A stretch of 42,846 nt of DNA from HGM13233 sp964478515. GTDB lineage: Bacteria; Bacillota; Clostridia; Oscillospirales; Ruminococcaceae. This document shows positions 22,639-31,144 of the stretch, one piece after another. The translations under genes and the position numbers were made by a program. The notes beneath the pieces were generated by a model that worked only from the letters and a program-made list of their open reading frames with translations, searched no databases and was not told the origin of the DNA. Within the stretch, counting starts at the first letter, position 1, and each line of letters opens with the position of its first letter. The stretch spans positions 1 through 42,846 of the forward strand of contig CAYZIL010000020.1 in assembly GCA_964478515.1 (NCBI GenBank), given 5' to 3'.

Positions 22639-24683
22639 ATGAATAAAACCGAAGCCATCCAGGCTGCGCAGAGTACCAAGCAGTCCTATGATAAGATCGG
22701 CGTAAATAATACATTCAAGACTTCTCTTTATGGCTTTAACAAAGAAGCAGTGCTGTATTATGTCGAAAACCTGCGCAAGGACGCCGCCCAGCAGCAGCGC
22801 GTGCTCACTGTCGAGGTGGACAAGCTGTCCAACAAGAACATTGAGCTCGGCCGCAAGATTTCTGCTTGCGAGCGCACCATTGCCAACCTCAACGAGCAGC
22901 TGTCGGTTGAAAAGAATAAGCCGATACTGCTGGCAGAAGAAAATTCCAAGCTCTGCTCCACGGTCAGCTCGCTGCAAAAGAAAATATCGCTGCTGCAAAA
23001 AGACCTTGACAACCAGAGCGATTATGCCGGCAAACTTTCCGAACAGCTGACGAACGCCAACAATTATATTCGCCAGGCCGCCGAAAAAACGCGCGAGAGC
23101 GACGAAAAGCTCTCCCGTTACGAGCAGACTATCTCCTACTACAAGAAACAGCTTGAGACTAATGTTTCGGAGAACCAGCGGCTCAAGTTCAATATTTCCA
23201 ATCTGGAGGGCGTACAAAAACAAAACGCCGCCCTTACTGGCACGGTTTCGTCGCTGCAAAACCGCATCAACGACCTGCAAAGCGAGCTCAACCGGCAAAA
23301 GAGCATGGTTGCCACGCTCAATAACAAGCTGAGCGCCGCCGAGGCTGTGACAAAGAAATATATGGAGCAGTCAAAGCGGGACGCCGACCAGATTAAGCAG
23401 ATGCAGACGAGCACCGCCGCGGTCCAGCGCACCTACGAGTCGGCCGCTGCCGAAAACCAGAAAGTAAAAAGTGAATTTCAAAATGCCATGATGCGCGCCA
23501 ACCAGCTTAAAAAGAGCCTGGACGCGGCTATCGGCGACAACAAACGTCTTACGGCGGACTTCGACTCCGCGCGCGGTGAGTCGGGAGAACTGCGCCGCAA
23601 GCTTGACCAGTCGGTTGCCGACTCGCGCAAGCTGCAAAACGATTACGAGATTCTTACCGCTAACTTCAACACCATGCAAAAGAGTTACGAGGACAATATT
23701 GCGGCGGACGCGCAAAATTACAACAGTGTTCTTGACGAGAACCGCCGCTTGCAAAGCGACCTTGAACAGATAAACAGCAAATTTAAGCAGCTGGAGCAGG
23801 AGCGCGATATGCTGCGCGCCACCGCTGAATACGCGCGCGTTGCCAGAAATGACTATGCGACGCCGCGTCCCGCGTACGATAACGGACAATATGCCGCCCG
23901 CGGTGATTACGCCGGCAGCCAGAACCCGCAGAATTACGATATGCAGTATCAGCCGCAAGAGATGTATCAGCAAAGCGGCTATGCGGCGGACGCCGGCTAT
24001 GAGGCTCAAAATTACGCAGTAGACCCCTATGCGGTGAACGGCGCCGAGGCCCAGAACTATTCCGGTTACGATTACGCCGCTGCAAACCAATACAATTCCC
24101 AAGCAGAGCAGGGCGGGTACGATCAGCAGCAGTACGCGCCGCAGGACTATGCCGCGCAGCCGCAGCAGCAGTACGCGCCGCAGGACTATGCCGCGCAGCC
24201 GCAGCAGCAGTACGCGCCGCAGGACTACGCCGCGCAGCCGCAGCAGCAGTACGCGCCGCAAGACTATGCCGCGCAGCCGCAGCAGCAGTACGCGCCGCAA
24301 GACTACGCCGCGCAGCCGCATCAGCAGTACGCGCCGCAGGACTACGCCGCGCAGCCGCAGCAGCAGTACGCGCCGCAGGATTACGCCGCGCAGCCGCNNN
24401 NNNNNNNNNNNNNNNNNNNNNNNNNNNNNNNNNNNNNNNNNNNNNNNNNNNNNNNNNNNNNNNNNNNNNNNNNNNNNNNNNNNNNNNNNNNNNNNNNTAC
24501 GCCGCGCAGCCGCAGCAGCAGTACGCGCCGCAGGATTACGCCGCGCAGCCGCAGTACGCGCCCGCGCCGGCGCAGCCCGCCAATGCGGCGACAGGCTATT
24601 ATGACGCCCCCGAAAACACGCCGCGGAACAACGGCGTACAGTACCCAGCTCCCACCGCCGACGGTGCCTATTACCCCGCATAA
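22639..24683 (+). CDS. DivIVA-like coiled-coil protein with Tyr/Gln/Pro/Ala repeat tail (interrupted by assembly gap)
   Basis: The first 50 residues resemble the DivIVA/GpsB membrane-curvature domain (FKTSLYGFNKEAVLYYVENL). A very long coiled coil follows (about residues 45-395), then a low-complexity tail rich in Tyr, Gln, Pro and Ala. From residue 496 the tail is a 13-residue repeat (YAPQDYAAQPQQQ), seven copies before the gap. A run of 100 N at 24398-24497 breaks the frame: the part before the gap and the part after it (reading from 24498 to the stop at 24681-24683) are in different frames. As the unit is 39 bp, the true missing length must be 23 plus a multiple of 39 bases, which restores the frame. 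The protein probably marks poles or septa; its place after ftsZ supports this. Function of the tail is unknown. Confidence 0.85.
24124..24397 (+). repeat. 39-bp coding minisatellite, left part
   Basis: Seven near-identical copies of a 39-bp unit encode YAPQDYAAQPQQQ. Copies differ mostly at third codon positions (GAC/GAT, TAT/TAC, CAG/CAA) and once by Gln to His. The assembly breaks inside the array and it resumes at 24498-24551 with one part and one full copy, so the total count is unknown. Confidence 0.95.
24398..24497. other. Assembly gap (100 N)
   Basis: Exactly 100 N, the customary placeholder for a gap of unknown size. Both flanks are the same 39-bp repeat, so the gap is a collapsed or unspanned repeat array and not missing genes. 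Confidence 0.98.
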
Positions 24684-24695
24684 TAATTCATAATT

Positions 24696-24728
24696 AAAGC
24701 CGGCGGCTGCAAAGCTGTCGGCTTTTTT
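24696..24728 (+). terminator. Terminator of the ftsZ-divIVA-like unit
   Basis: AAAGCCG (24696-24702) pairs with CGGCTTT (24719-24725), with further pairing inside, and the stem runs into TTTTTT. It lies 13 bases after the stop codon. Confidence 0.85.
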
Positions 24729-24805
24729 GGTATGTTAGATTGTTAGCCGAGCAATAGTGACGGGATTTACGTCCGGCTATATTACAGGTATTATATTATA
24801 AAACT

Positions 24806-24838
24806 ATAAGATGTAACAAATAATGTAACATATCTTAT
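24806..24838 (+). promoter_or_regulatory. Putative regulator site upstream of the pilus promoter
   Basis: Two direct repeats ATGTAACA start at 24811 and 24823, twelve bases apart. They lie inside an inverted repeat ATAAGAT (24806-24812) / ATCTTAT (24832-24838) and end just before the -35 box. This is a plausible activator site; the regulator is unknown. Confidence 0.5.
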
Positions 24839-24866
24839 TGATTAATTGACATACGTGCGATATAAT
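24838..24866 (+). promoter_or_regulatory. Promoter of the type IV pilus operon
   Basis: TTGATT (24838-24843), 17 bases and TATAAT (24861-24866). The leader to the pilin start is about 58 bases. It is the only strong promoter I found before pilT, so about 10 kb may be one transcript. Confidence 0.75.
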
Positions 24867-24930
24867 AAAAAAGCGAAGTGAGAAAAATGTCGAAATACCA
24901 ACACTTTAGCCATTGAAGAGGTTTTTTGAA

Positions 24931-25353
24931 ATGTTTAAGATGATGAAGAAATCAAGCAAGGGATTTACGCTGGTCGAAATGATCGTCGTTCTGGTTATTT
25001 TGGCGATTATGGCCGCGCTGCTCATTCCCGGCATGACAAAGTGGATCGATAAGGCCAAAGAGAAATCCACGCTGGTGGCTGCCCGCACCGCAGTGCTCGC
25101 CGCGCAGACAATAATGTCCGAACACTACGGCGACAGCGCAACGGCGCTCAGCATTGCCGATGTTGAAACTCTTGCCGATCTCGGAACGGATTTGGATATT
25201 ACAGCCGTTTCCTACAGCGGCGGCAACATAGTCTTTGTGGCCGGTACATATAAGAGCGTCAACTTTGCATACACGCCGGCAGGCGGATATGTGTTGGGCA
25301 CTGACGCCGCAAGTGTCAGCGCACCCTCCGGAAGCACTGCGTTCGGCGCCTGA
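24931..25353 (+). CDS. Type IV major pilin-like prepilin
   Basis: A 140-residue prepilin with the short leader MFKMMKKSSKG, cut before FTLVEM by the prepilin peptidase. The +5 glutamate and the hydrophobic N-terminal helix are intact. The rest is a small alpha/beta head with Ala/Thr/Ser-rich sequence and no cysteine. First gene, highest place in the operon and a hairpin after it suggest that this is the major subunit (inference). The frame opens at a TTG at 24913, but the ATG at 24931 has GAAGAGG at the right distance. Confidence 0.92.
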   Translation: MFKMMKKSSKGFTLVEMIVVLVILAIMAALLIPGMTKWIDKAKEKSTLVAARTAVLAAQTIMSEHYGDSATALSIADVETLADLGTDLDITAVSYSGGNIVFVAGTYKSVNFAYTPAGGYVLGTDAASVSAPSGSTAFGA

Positions 25354-25372
25354 CATAAGATTTTTTAAAAAT

Positions 25373-25408
25373 GCTGTCCGGGATCAGTGTACAAAGGTCC
25401 CGGACAGC
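25373..25408 (+). other. Strong hairpin between pilin and prepilin peptidase genes
   Basis: A perfect 11-bp stem (25373-25383 with 25398-25408, loop of 14) without a T-run. Such hairpins after the first gene of an operon often protect the upstream message from exonucleases and allow more pilin than assembly proteins to be made. Confidence 0.65.
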
Positions 25409-25431
25409 GTCAGCTTATCTACGAGGAAACG

Positions 25432-26202
25432 ATGGAACTGTTAATGCAAGCTCTTATATGGGCTTATATTTTTATTGTCGGCTTGTGTGTGGGCAGCTTT
25501 ATGAATGTCGTCGCCTACCGCCTGCCGCGCGGCCAGTCCGTCGTTAAGGGGCGCTCTGCGTGTCCCAAGTGTGCGCACAAGCTCGCTGCGGCAGACCTCA
25601 TTCCGGTCGTAAGCCGCCTGTTTTTGCGCGGCCGCTGCCGCTATTGCGGCGCGCATATAAGTGTCAGATATACTCTTGTCGAATTGCTTTACGGAGTGTT
25701 GGCGGCAGTAAGCGTTTGGCGCTATTCGCTCGGCTGGCAGGCGCTGTGCGCGTTTGCAGTGCTGTCGCTGCTTGCGGCTATTGCACTGTGCGACGCCGAC
25801 ACTATGGAGATACCCGACCAGCTGACGCTGGCGCTGGCGCTGGCGGCAGTAACGAGCGCGTTTGCGTTCGGCGCGCCGTCGCTGCTCTCGCGTGTTATCG
25901 GCACGCTTGCCGTCAGTTTACCGCTGTGGCTGTTGACTTCCTTTGCGGTAAAGGACAGTTTCGGCGGCGGCGACATAAAGCTTTTCGCTGTTTGCGGTTT
26001 TCTGCTGGGTTGGCAAAGGCTGCTGGTTGCCGCCTTTATTGCAATAGTTGCCGCCGGAGCCTACGGCTGCTGGTTGCTGGCTACCAAAAGAGGGTCGCGC
26101 GGCACGAGGTTTGCCTTTGGCCCGTTTATTGCCGCCGGTGCGGCAATAGCGCTTTTGTGCGGCGACGAATTGATAAGTTTTTATCTGCAACTTTTTTTCT
26201 AA
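25432..26202 (+). CDS. pilD: Type IV prepilin peptidase/methylase PilD
   Basis: Membrane aspartyl protease that cuts prepilin leaders and N-methylates the new N-terminus. The 256-residue protein has the start GLCVGSFMNVVAYRLPRG, two CxxC pairs (CPKC, CRYC) of the N-terminal methylase zinc domain, the first catalytic Asp in DADTMEIPDQLT and the second in FGGGDIKL, with about seven membrane segments. The ATG at 25432 follows CGAGGAAAC; the frame extends upstream to 25387 but has no site there. It serves the four pilin-like proteins of this operon. Confidence 0.95.
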   Translation: MELLMQALIWAYIFIVGLCVGSFMNVVAYRLPRGQSVVKGRSACPKCAHKLAAADLIPVVSRLFLRGRCRYCGAHISVRYTLVELLYGVLAAVSVWRYSLGWQALCAFAVLSLLAAIALCDADTMEIPDQLTLALALAAVTSAFAFGAPSLLSRVIGTLAVSLPLWLLTSFAVKDSFGGGDIKLFAVCGFLLGWQRLLVAAFIAIVAAGAYGCWLLATKRGSRGTRFAFGPFIAAGAAIALLCGDELISFYLQLFF

Positions 26203-26221
26203 GTGTTAAGGAGATTGTAAT

Positions 26222-27421
26222 ATGCCGCGCTACACCTACAACGCTACGACTATAGACGGCAAGAACAAACACGGCACGGCCGAAGCCGCGAGCGAGCAGG
26301 AATTGCGCGCGGCGCTGTTGGAACAGGGACTGTACTTAATCAGCACCCAAAGCAAGCAGAACGAAGACAGCGTGCAAAAGCTTAAGGCAAAAGAGCTTTG
26401 TGAATTCTGCCGCGCGCTGTCAACAATGCTCGGTGCCGGAATTTCGCTGATACGCGCCGTAAATATACTTTTACAGGGCGAACTAAGCGAGCACGTGCGC
26501 ACAGCATACAACGCCATTTACACCTCGCTGCAACGGGGGCTGTCGCTGTCGGAGTCCATGGTACAGCAGGGTGGGTTTCCGCAGCTGCTTATTAGTGTAA
26601 TTGCGGCGAGCGAGGCGAGCGGCCAACTCGACAGTTCCTGTAAGCGCATGGCGCAGCACTATGAAAAGGAATACAAAATGCAAGCGCGTATACGCAGCGC
26701 GACATTTTATCCGGCGTTCCTTTTTTGTCTGACAATCGTTATTACTATTTTCATTTTTAATTTCGTGCTGCCGAAATTTTTCGACCTTTTTGACGGCATA
26801 GACCTGCCGGGAATAACCCGGGCGGTAATAGCGATAAGTAACGCTTTTTCGAATTACGGTTTATTTATAATTTGCGGCATTTTGCTCTTAGTGCTGGTGC
26901 TGAGCGCCGTCAGCCGACTGCCGAAGGTGCGGCTGCAATTGGATAAATGCAAATTGCGAGCGCCGCTGTTCGGAAAGCTGCTGCGCATAATTTACACGGC
27001 GCGGTTTTCACGCACGCTCAGTTCGCTTTATGCCAGCGGACTTACGATATTAAGCGCGCTGCAAAACACCCGCGACACAATCGGCAACGCGTACATTTCG
27101 TCCCAGTTCGACACGCTTATTGACGATGTCCGCAACGGTGAGTCGCTGTCAGCGGCACTGTCGCGCGTAGATGGTTTCGACAAAAAACTGGCGTCTTCCG
27201 TTGCAATAGGCGAACAGACCGGCAGCCTTGACAGTATGCTCGACTCCGTCGCCGACGGCTTCGATTACGAGTCGCAAGAGGCAATTAATAAAATGATTTC
27301 GATAATTGAGCCCGTAATGATAATTTTCATGGCGCTTATTATCGGCTTGTTGATAATTTCGGTTATGATGCCGATAATGACGCTTTACGACAGTATCGGT
27401 AACAGCTATGGCACTTATTAA
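26222..27421 (+). CDS. pilC: Type IV pilus inner membrane platform protein PilC
   Basis: The platform protein that couples the PilB and PilT motors to pilin polymerisation. The 399-residue protein has the N-terminal PRYTYNATTIDGKNKHG segment and two T2SF domains (about 70-190 and 275-395), with membrane segments near 160-185, 210-235 and 365-390. Motifs such as LGAGISLIRAV and LYASGLTILSAL fit the family. Start ATG with AAGGAG upstream, 19 bases after pilD. The residue count is normal. Confidence 0.95.
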   Translation: MPRYTYNATTIDGKNKHGTAEAASEQELRAALLEQGLYLISTQSKQNEDSVQKLKAKELCEFCRALSTMLGAGISLIRAVNILLQGELSEHVRTAYNAIYTSLQRGLSLSESMVQQGGFPQLLISVIAASEASGQLDSSCKRMAQHYEKEYKMQARIRSATFYPAFLFCLTIVITIFIFNFVLPKFFDLFDGIDLPGITRAVIAISNAFSNYGLFIICGILLLVLVLSAVSRLPKVRLQLDKCKLRAPLFGKLLRIIYTARFSRTLSSLYASGLTILSALQNTRDTIGNAYISSQFDTLIDDVRNGESLSAALSRVDGFDKKLASSVAIGEQTGSLDSMLDSVADGFDYESQEAINKMISIIEPVMIIFMALIIGLLIISVMMPIMTLYDSIGNSYGTY

Positions 27422-27472
27422 GTTGAAATTGCGGGTCTCATGCCCGAAAAATACCCGAAAGGCGGGGGGAAT

Positions 27473-28423
27473 ATGCCCACATCACTGTATATAAGCAGCG
27501 ACGCGGTAGCCGCAGTCAGCGGCACGTCAAGCGCGCAGCACGTAACGGTACAAGACTTTGCCAAACAGTCTTTACATGCCGAGTCGGTAGTTAACGGCGT
27601 AATAGTCAACGACACGGCGGTTGCCGCCGCGCTGCAGCAACTTTCCAAAGAACTGCGCGCGCCGCTTGGCGAGGTGCGACTTATTATCGACAGCAGTACA
27701 ATTTTGACAAAACACATGACGGCACCGCTGCTCAGCGACAAGAAAATGCGCGAGATGATTTCGCGCGAATTTGCCGGGGTAGAGGATTACGACGAGCTGA
27801 TGTTTGATTATATGCTGCTCAAAGCCGACCGCACTCAAGGCGCCGAAATGATCTGCGCCGCGGTGGAGCGCGGCTTTGTGGGCAGCTATTTACAGCTGCT
27901 CAAGCAGCAAAAAATCACAGTGCAGAGTATAGACATCGCTTTGAGCGCGGTGAATTCGCTGGCGCAACTGCCAATGCTCACCGGCAAAACGTATATCCTT
28001 TCGGCGCTTGACGGCAGCAGCATAAGCAGCTACCTTTTCGACAGTGGCAAGTACCATGTAATGAACCGCAGCAGACTGCTGGAAGAGCGCGGCACCGCCG
28101 CGTCGGTGGCTGAAATAACCAAGCAGATTTCCAGTCTTGTTCAGTTCAACGCCGCAGAAAAAAAGAACGCGCCGGTCACAAAACTCTACTTTTGCAATCT
28201 TTATGAAAACGAGTACAAGCTCAGTTCAAAGCCGACGGCGCTGTCTTTCGGCGTGGACGCCAAAAGCAGTTCTGCGGGTTCGCTGTGCTCTGCAATATCG
28301 ACTGCGCTGGCTATTGAAGCGGAGCCGTTGCCGGCAGACAGTTGCATAGAGCTGCGCGAGTCTGCCGCCAAGTTTCCGCTGTGTGAATTTCCCTATAATA
28401 TCGGCAATCTGATGAATCGGTGA
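27473..28423 (+). CDS. PilM-like assembly protein with degenerate nucleotide site
   Basis: A 316-residue soluble protein with no membrane segment, placed where pilM always lies (before the PilN- and PilO-like genes). The overall pattern is that of the actin-like PilM fold. However, the first phosphate loop, usually GIDIGSSS near the N-terminus, reads SLYISSDAVAAVSG and has lost the Asp-x-Gly. A second loop LSALDGSSISSYLF is partly kept. It may not bind ATP. PilM normally binds the short N-terminal peptide of PilN. The ATG at 27473 follows GGGGGGA; an in-frame ATG at 27440 has no site. Confidence 0.75.
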   Translation: MPTSLYISSDAVAAVSGTSSAQHVTVQDFAKQSLHAESVVNGVIVNDTAVAAALQQLSKELRAPLGEVRLIIDSSTILTKHMTAPLLSDKKMREMISREFAGVEDYDELMFDYMLLKADRTQGAEMICAAVERGFVGSYLQLLKQQKITVQSIDIALSAVNSLAQLPMLTGKTYILSALDGSSISSYLFDSGKYHVMNRSRLLEERGTAASVAEITKQISSLVQFNAAEKKNAPVTKLYFCNLYENEYKLSSKPTALSFGVDAKSSSAGSLCSAISTALAIEAEPLPADSCIELRESAAKFPLCEFPYNIGNLMNR

Positions 28424-28428
28424 CGACT

Positions 28429-29028
28429 ATGAGTGATACGAAACACAAAAAAATTGATTTTCTTGCTGAGTATAATAAGCGCCCGACGCCGGAGCGGCGT
28501 CGGGGTCAGCGCACACAGTTGGCGCTGCCGCTGTTGGTTGTCGGTTTGCTGTTTGTGTGTGCGGCAGCTTATATGGGCGTGCGCATTTTCCTGCTTAGCA
28601 GAAGCTTGAAAACGGAGCAGGAATATATTAACGACGCTGCTGTGCAGCAGCAGTATGCCCAAGCGCAGCAGACAAACGAAGAAGTTAACTATCTCAGCTC
28701 GTTTGAAAGCGAAATATCCGCCGCGCGCGCTGAACTCTCAGCGCAAGTTGACGTCGGCAGCGGATTATTCAACAGCGTTCTCAACTGCTGCGGAGAATAC
28801 ATTACCGTTCAAAGCTGGACGTATTCCGACGACGGCGTGTTGAGCCTGGCAATAAGCTCGCTTACGGTCACCGAAATACCGTCTTTTGTTGCCCGCTTAC
28901 AAGCGACGGAAAAATTTGATTCCGTCACCTACAGCGGTTACCAGACCACTGACGGCGGCGCCAGCTATACCGTAACTGTCTTTGCAGCACCGGCGGCGCC
29001 GCAAACGGAAAGCGAGGCGGCAGAATGA
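28429..29028 (+). CDS. PilN-like assembly protein
   Basis: A protein of about 200 residues with a cytoplasmic N-terminal peptide (KIDFLAEYNKRPTPERRRGQR), one membrane segment (about 32-53) and an extracellular part with a coiled coil (about 60-100) and a ferredoxin-like domain. The N-terminal peptide corresponds to the conserved DLLP-type PilN motif that binds PilM, here changed to IDFLAEYNKRP. The start is either the ATG at 28429 or a GTG at 28420 that overlaps the upstream stop. Confidence 0.8.
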   Translation: MSDTKHKKIDFLAEYNKRPTPERRRGQRTQLALPLLVVGLLFVCAAAYMGVRIFLLSRSLKTEQEYINDAAVQQQYAQAQQTNEEVNYLSSFESEISAARAELSAQVDVGSGLFNSVLNCCGEYITVQSWTYSDDGVLSLAISSLTVTEIPSFVARLQATEKFDSVTYSGYQTTDGGASYTVTVFAAPAAPQTESEAAE

Positions 29029-29612
29029 AACTGAGCGCAAGAGAAAAGAAATTCGTCAACGTATTAATAGTGTTTTTGGTTGCGGTGGGACTTTTGGTCG
29101 TGCTCAGGTATTTAAGCAACTATCTTGACGGAATTTCTGAGCAATACAGCGACGTAAAATACCAGTCAGAATACATTCAAGCCACCATTGCGCAAGCCGA
29201 CGCCCAACAAGAACAGCTTGACACTTTGAGCAACAACGCTCAGCAGGCGGCACAGGGCTTTTACGAATACCTTTCGCCCACGCAGCTTGACGCAAAGCTT
29301 ACCGGTCTCATGCGAGCAAACGGTATGCTGCCGCTGTCGCTCAATATGAGCAGCGCCGTTTTGGGCACGCCCGGCGGCAGTGACAGCGCGTCCGAGGACT
29401 CGCCCGTGACCTTTTGTTTTGTCGAGGTCTCGCTTTCCTGCTATGGCAGCCGCGAGGCGTTGCTTAACTTTATGCAGTCGCTTCAAGACAGCATTTCCAT
29501 AGAAGTGAACTCTTTCACTGCAAGCGGAACGGCCGAAAGTATGACGGCAAGTGTAAATATGTCTGTGTATATGTATATACCGCTGGAGGAATATGACGAT
29601 GCTGCGCAATAA
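29025..29612 (+). CDS. PilO-like assembly protein
   Basis: A 195-residue bitopic protein: a short basic start, one membrane segment (about 10-28), a coiled coil (about 30-80) and an alpha/beta domain (about 85-190) typical of PilO. PilO pairs with PilN in the alignment complex. It overlaps the PilN-like gene (ATGA at 29025) and the next gene. PilP and PilQ are absent, as expected for a cell without an outer membrane. Confidence 0.8.
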   Translation: MKLSAREKKFVNVLIVFLVAVGLLVVLRYLSNYLDGISEQYSDVKYQSEYIQATIAQADAQQEQLDTLSNNAQQAAQGFYEYLSPTQLDAKLTGLMRANGMLPLSLNMSSAVLGTPGGSDSASEDSPVTFCFVEVSLSCYGSREALLNFMQSLQDSISIEVNSFTASGTAESMTASVNMSVYMYIPLEEYDDAAQ

Positions 29613-30828
29613 GCGCGGTTCGGCACTGCTTTGGGCAACAATTGTCAGCGCATTCATGGTAATACTGCTGCTGGCGTTGCTCACTCTTTCGTTTTCTTAT
29701 TACCACCGCAGCCTGCGCTCAAGCTGGAGCACGCAGGCGTATTACACAGCCATGTCTGTCACGACGGCGCTGGCAGAAGAGCTTTGCGACGGCGGCGATG
29801 AGTTTTTGCCCCACACAGTCGGCGAGAGCATAGCGGTCAATTCCATTGCTCTCGGCGAAGACATGGGAACGTGCACCGCCAATGTAATGCGCAGCAGTGA
29901 CGACGAAGTCGTAATAACCGCAACGGCGGAATATGCCGGGTGCGAGCGCAGCGTCAGCGTGCGGCTGGTGCAGACCTACGCGGGAAGCACGGCGAGCGCC
30001 AACGAAAATGCCGTAATAAGCCAAACCAGCGCGCAGGCCCTGCTGGTAGATACTATCTACGGCAATGTCTATCTCGGCGGCGGCACACATTATATCACCA
30101 CTAAAATTTACGGAGACGTCTACTGTACCGGCGAGGTTCAGCTCGGCGCCGGCGGTATGATAAGCGGCAACGTCTACGCCGCGTCGTTCAGCATTGTCAA
30201 CGCCGCAGCGGTACCGGCTACGCTGCCAAAGTCCATAACCGTTGGCTCTATTGACGCCGAGACGCAAAGCTGGCTGCCGCAGGGGTACGCATTATATATT
30301 GACAGCAACTATGCCGACAATATTGACAGCTCGGTGTTTATTTCACCCTACAAAAATTACAACCCGCCGCACCCGACGGATTTGAGCTTGAACTACGGCA
30401 CCAATAATGTCACCGTAGACACAGCAAACCTGGACTACGAGCTTACTGGGGCGACCTACGCGACCGCCAATATTACTGTTAACGGTTCGGGAACGGTAAA
30501 TATAACCGTCCCTGCCAACTACACGTTGCGCATCGGCACAATAACGCGCACCGACGAGAGCAGCACGGTAAATATTCTTATAAATAACAACGGCGCCGTC
30601 CAGTTTGCAACGGCCGGTACGATAAAGGTTAACGTCTACCAAAAGGTGAACAACACCGAGGTGGGGTTTGCCGCCAATGTAACGGTGCAGGGGACGATTC
30701 TTACCGACACAATCTGGCTTGCCGGAAACACGGTGGTAATAGACCCGGCGGGCACGGCGCAAGCGGGCGGCGGTTCGAGCACGGTGCAAAGTACGGGCTG
30801 GACTATTGAGAGGTACTATGAAAGTTAG
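29599..30828 (+). CDS. Pilin-like protein with beta-rich, polymer-forming-type body
   Basis: A protein of about 409 residues. The N-terminus RNKRGSALLWATIVSAFMVI has a basic leader and a hydrophobic helix like PilX/minor pilins, but lacks the +5 glutamate (SALLW). After residue 140 the sequence changes to short Gly/Asn/Thr-rich beta repeats (GNVYLGGGTHYITTKIYGDVYCTG, then NITVNGSGTVNITVPANY), like a beta-solenoid of the bactofilin (polymer-forming cytoskeletal) type. The ATG at 29599 is nine bases from GGAGG; another at 29593 is too close. It is probably a tip or surface-exposed minor component. The domain identity is inference. Confidence 0.75.
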   Translation: MLRNKRGSALLWATIVSAFMVILLLALLTLSFSYYHRSLRSSWSTQAYYTAMSVTTALAEELCDGGDEFLPHTVGESIAVNSIALGEDMGTCTANVMRSSDDEVVITATAEYAGCERSVSVRLVQTYAGSTASANENAVISQTSAQALLVDTIYGNVYLGGGTHYITTKIYGDVYCTGEVQLGAGGMISGNVYAASFSIVNAAAVPATLPKSITVGSIDAETQSWLPQGYALYIDSNYADNIDSSVFISPYKNYNPPHPTDLSLNYGTNNVTVDTANLDYELTGATYATANITVNGSGTVNITVPANYTLRIGTITRTDESSTVNILINNNGAVQFATAGTIKVNVYQKVNNTEVGFAANVTVQGTILTDTIWLAGNTVVIDPAGTAQAGGGSSTVQSTGWTIERYYES

Positions 30829-31144
30829 CAAAAAGAAAAGACTTTCCGCTGCCGGCATGACGCTGGTCGAAACGGTTGTCGCCATGGCGGTGCTGTGCGT
30901 AGCGGCACTGATGATGACGACCGGTTTTCTCGCCGCGTCCGATATGGTCCGGCGCGGCGTGCGCATCCAGCGCGCCGTCACCGAACTCAGCGCAAGGGTG
31001 GAAAGCGAATCCGACACCGCGTCGGGGACGGCAAGCGCGCTGAGTGTGAGCAGCGCTGCCGCGCAGCAGAGCATTTTGGGCCGATATGTGACGTTTACGG
31101 ACGACAAAACCGGCATAGAGTATACAGTTTTTATTCGCGAATGA
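30818..31144 (+). CDS. Minor prepilin (short)
   Basis: A 108-residue prepilin. The leader MKVSKKKRLSAAG precedes MTLVETVVAM, with the +5 glutamate present, followed by a hydrophobic helix and a small Ser/Ala-rich domain. It resembles PilV/GspI-type minor pilins by size and place. The ATG at 30818 follows GAGAGGTACT and overlaps the end of the previous gene. It overlaps the next gene by four bases. Confidence 0.88.
   Translation: MKVSKKKRLSAAGMTLVETVVAMAVLCVAALMMTTGFLAASDMVRRGVRIQRAVTELSARVESESDTASGTASALSVSSAAAQQSILGRYVTFTDDKTGIEYTVFIRE

Noticed and set aside
24124..24551. Possible CRISPR array
   Set aside because: The repeats are directly adjacent without unique spacers and encode a continuous in-frame peptide.
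23371..24681. A 436-residue minus-strand frame with RLRGVVLRRVLLL repeats, and a plus-strand Arg/Ser-repeat frame
   Set aside because: Both are shadows of the 39-bp coding repeat and coiled coil of the DivIVA-like gene, with no start site or family.
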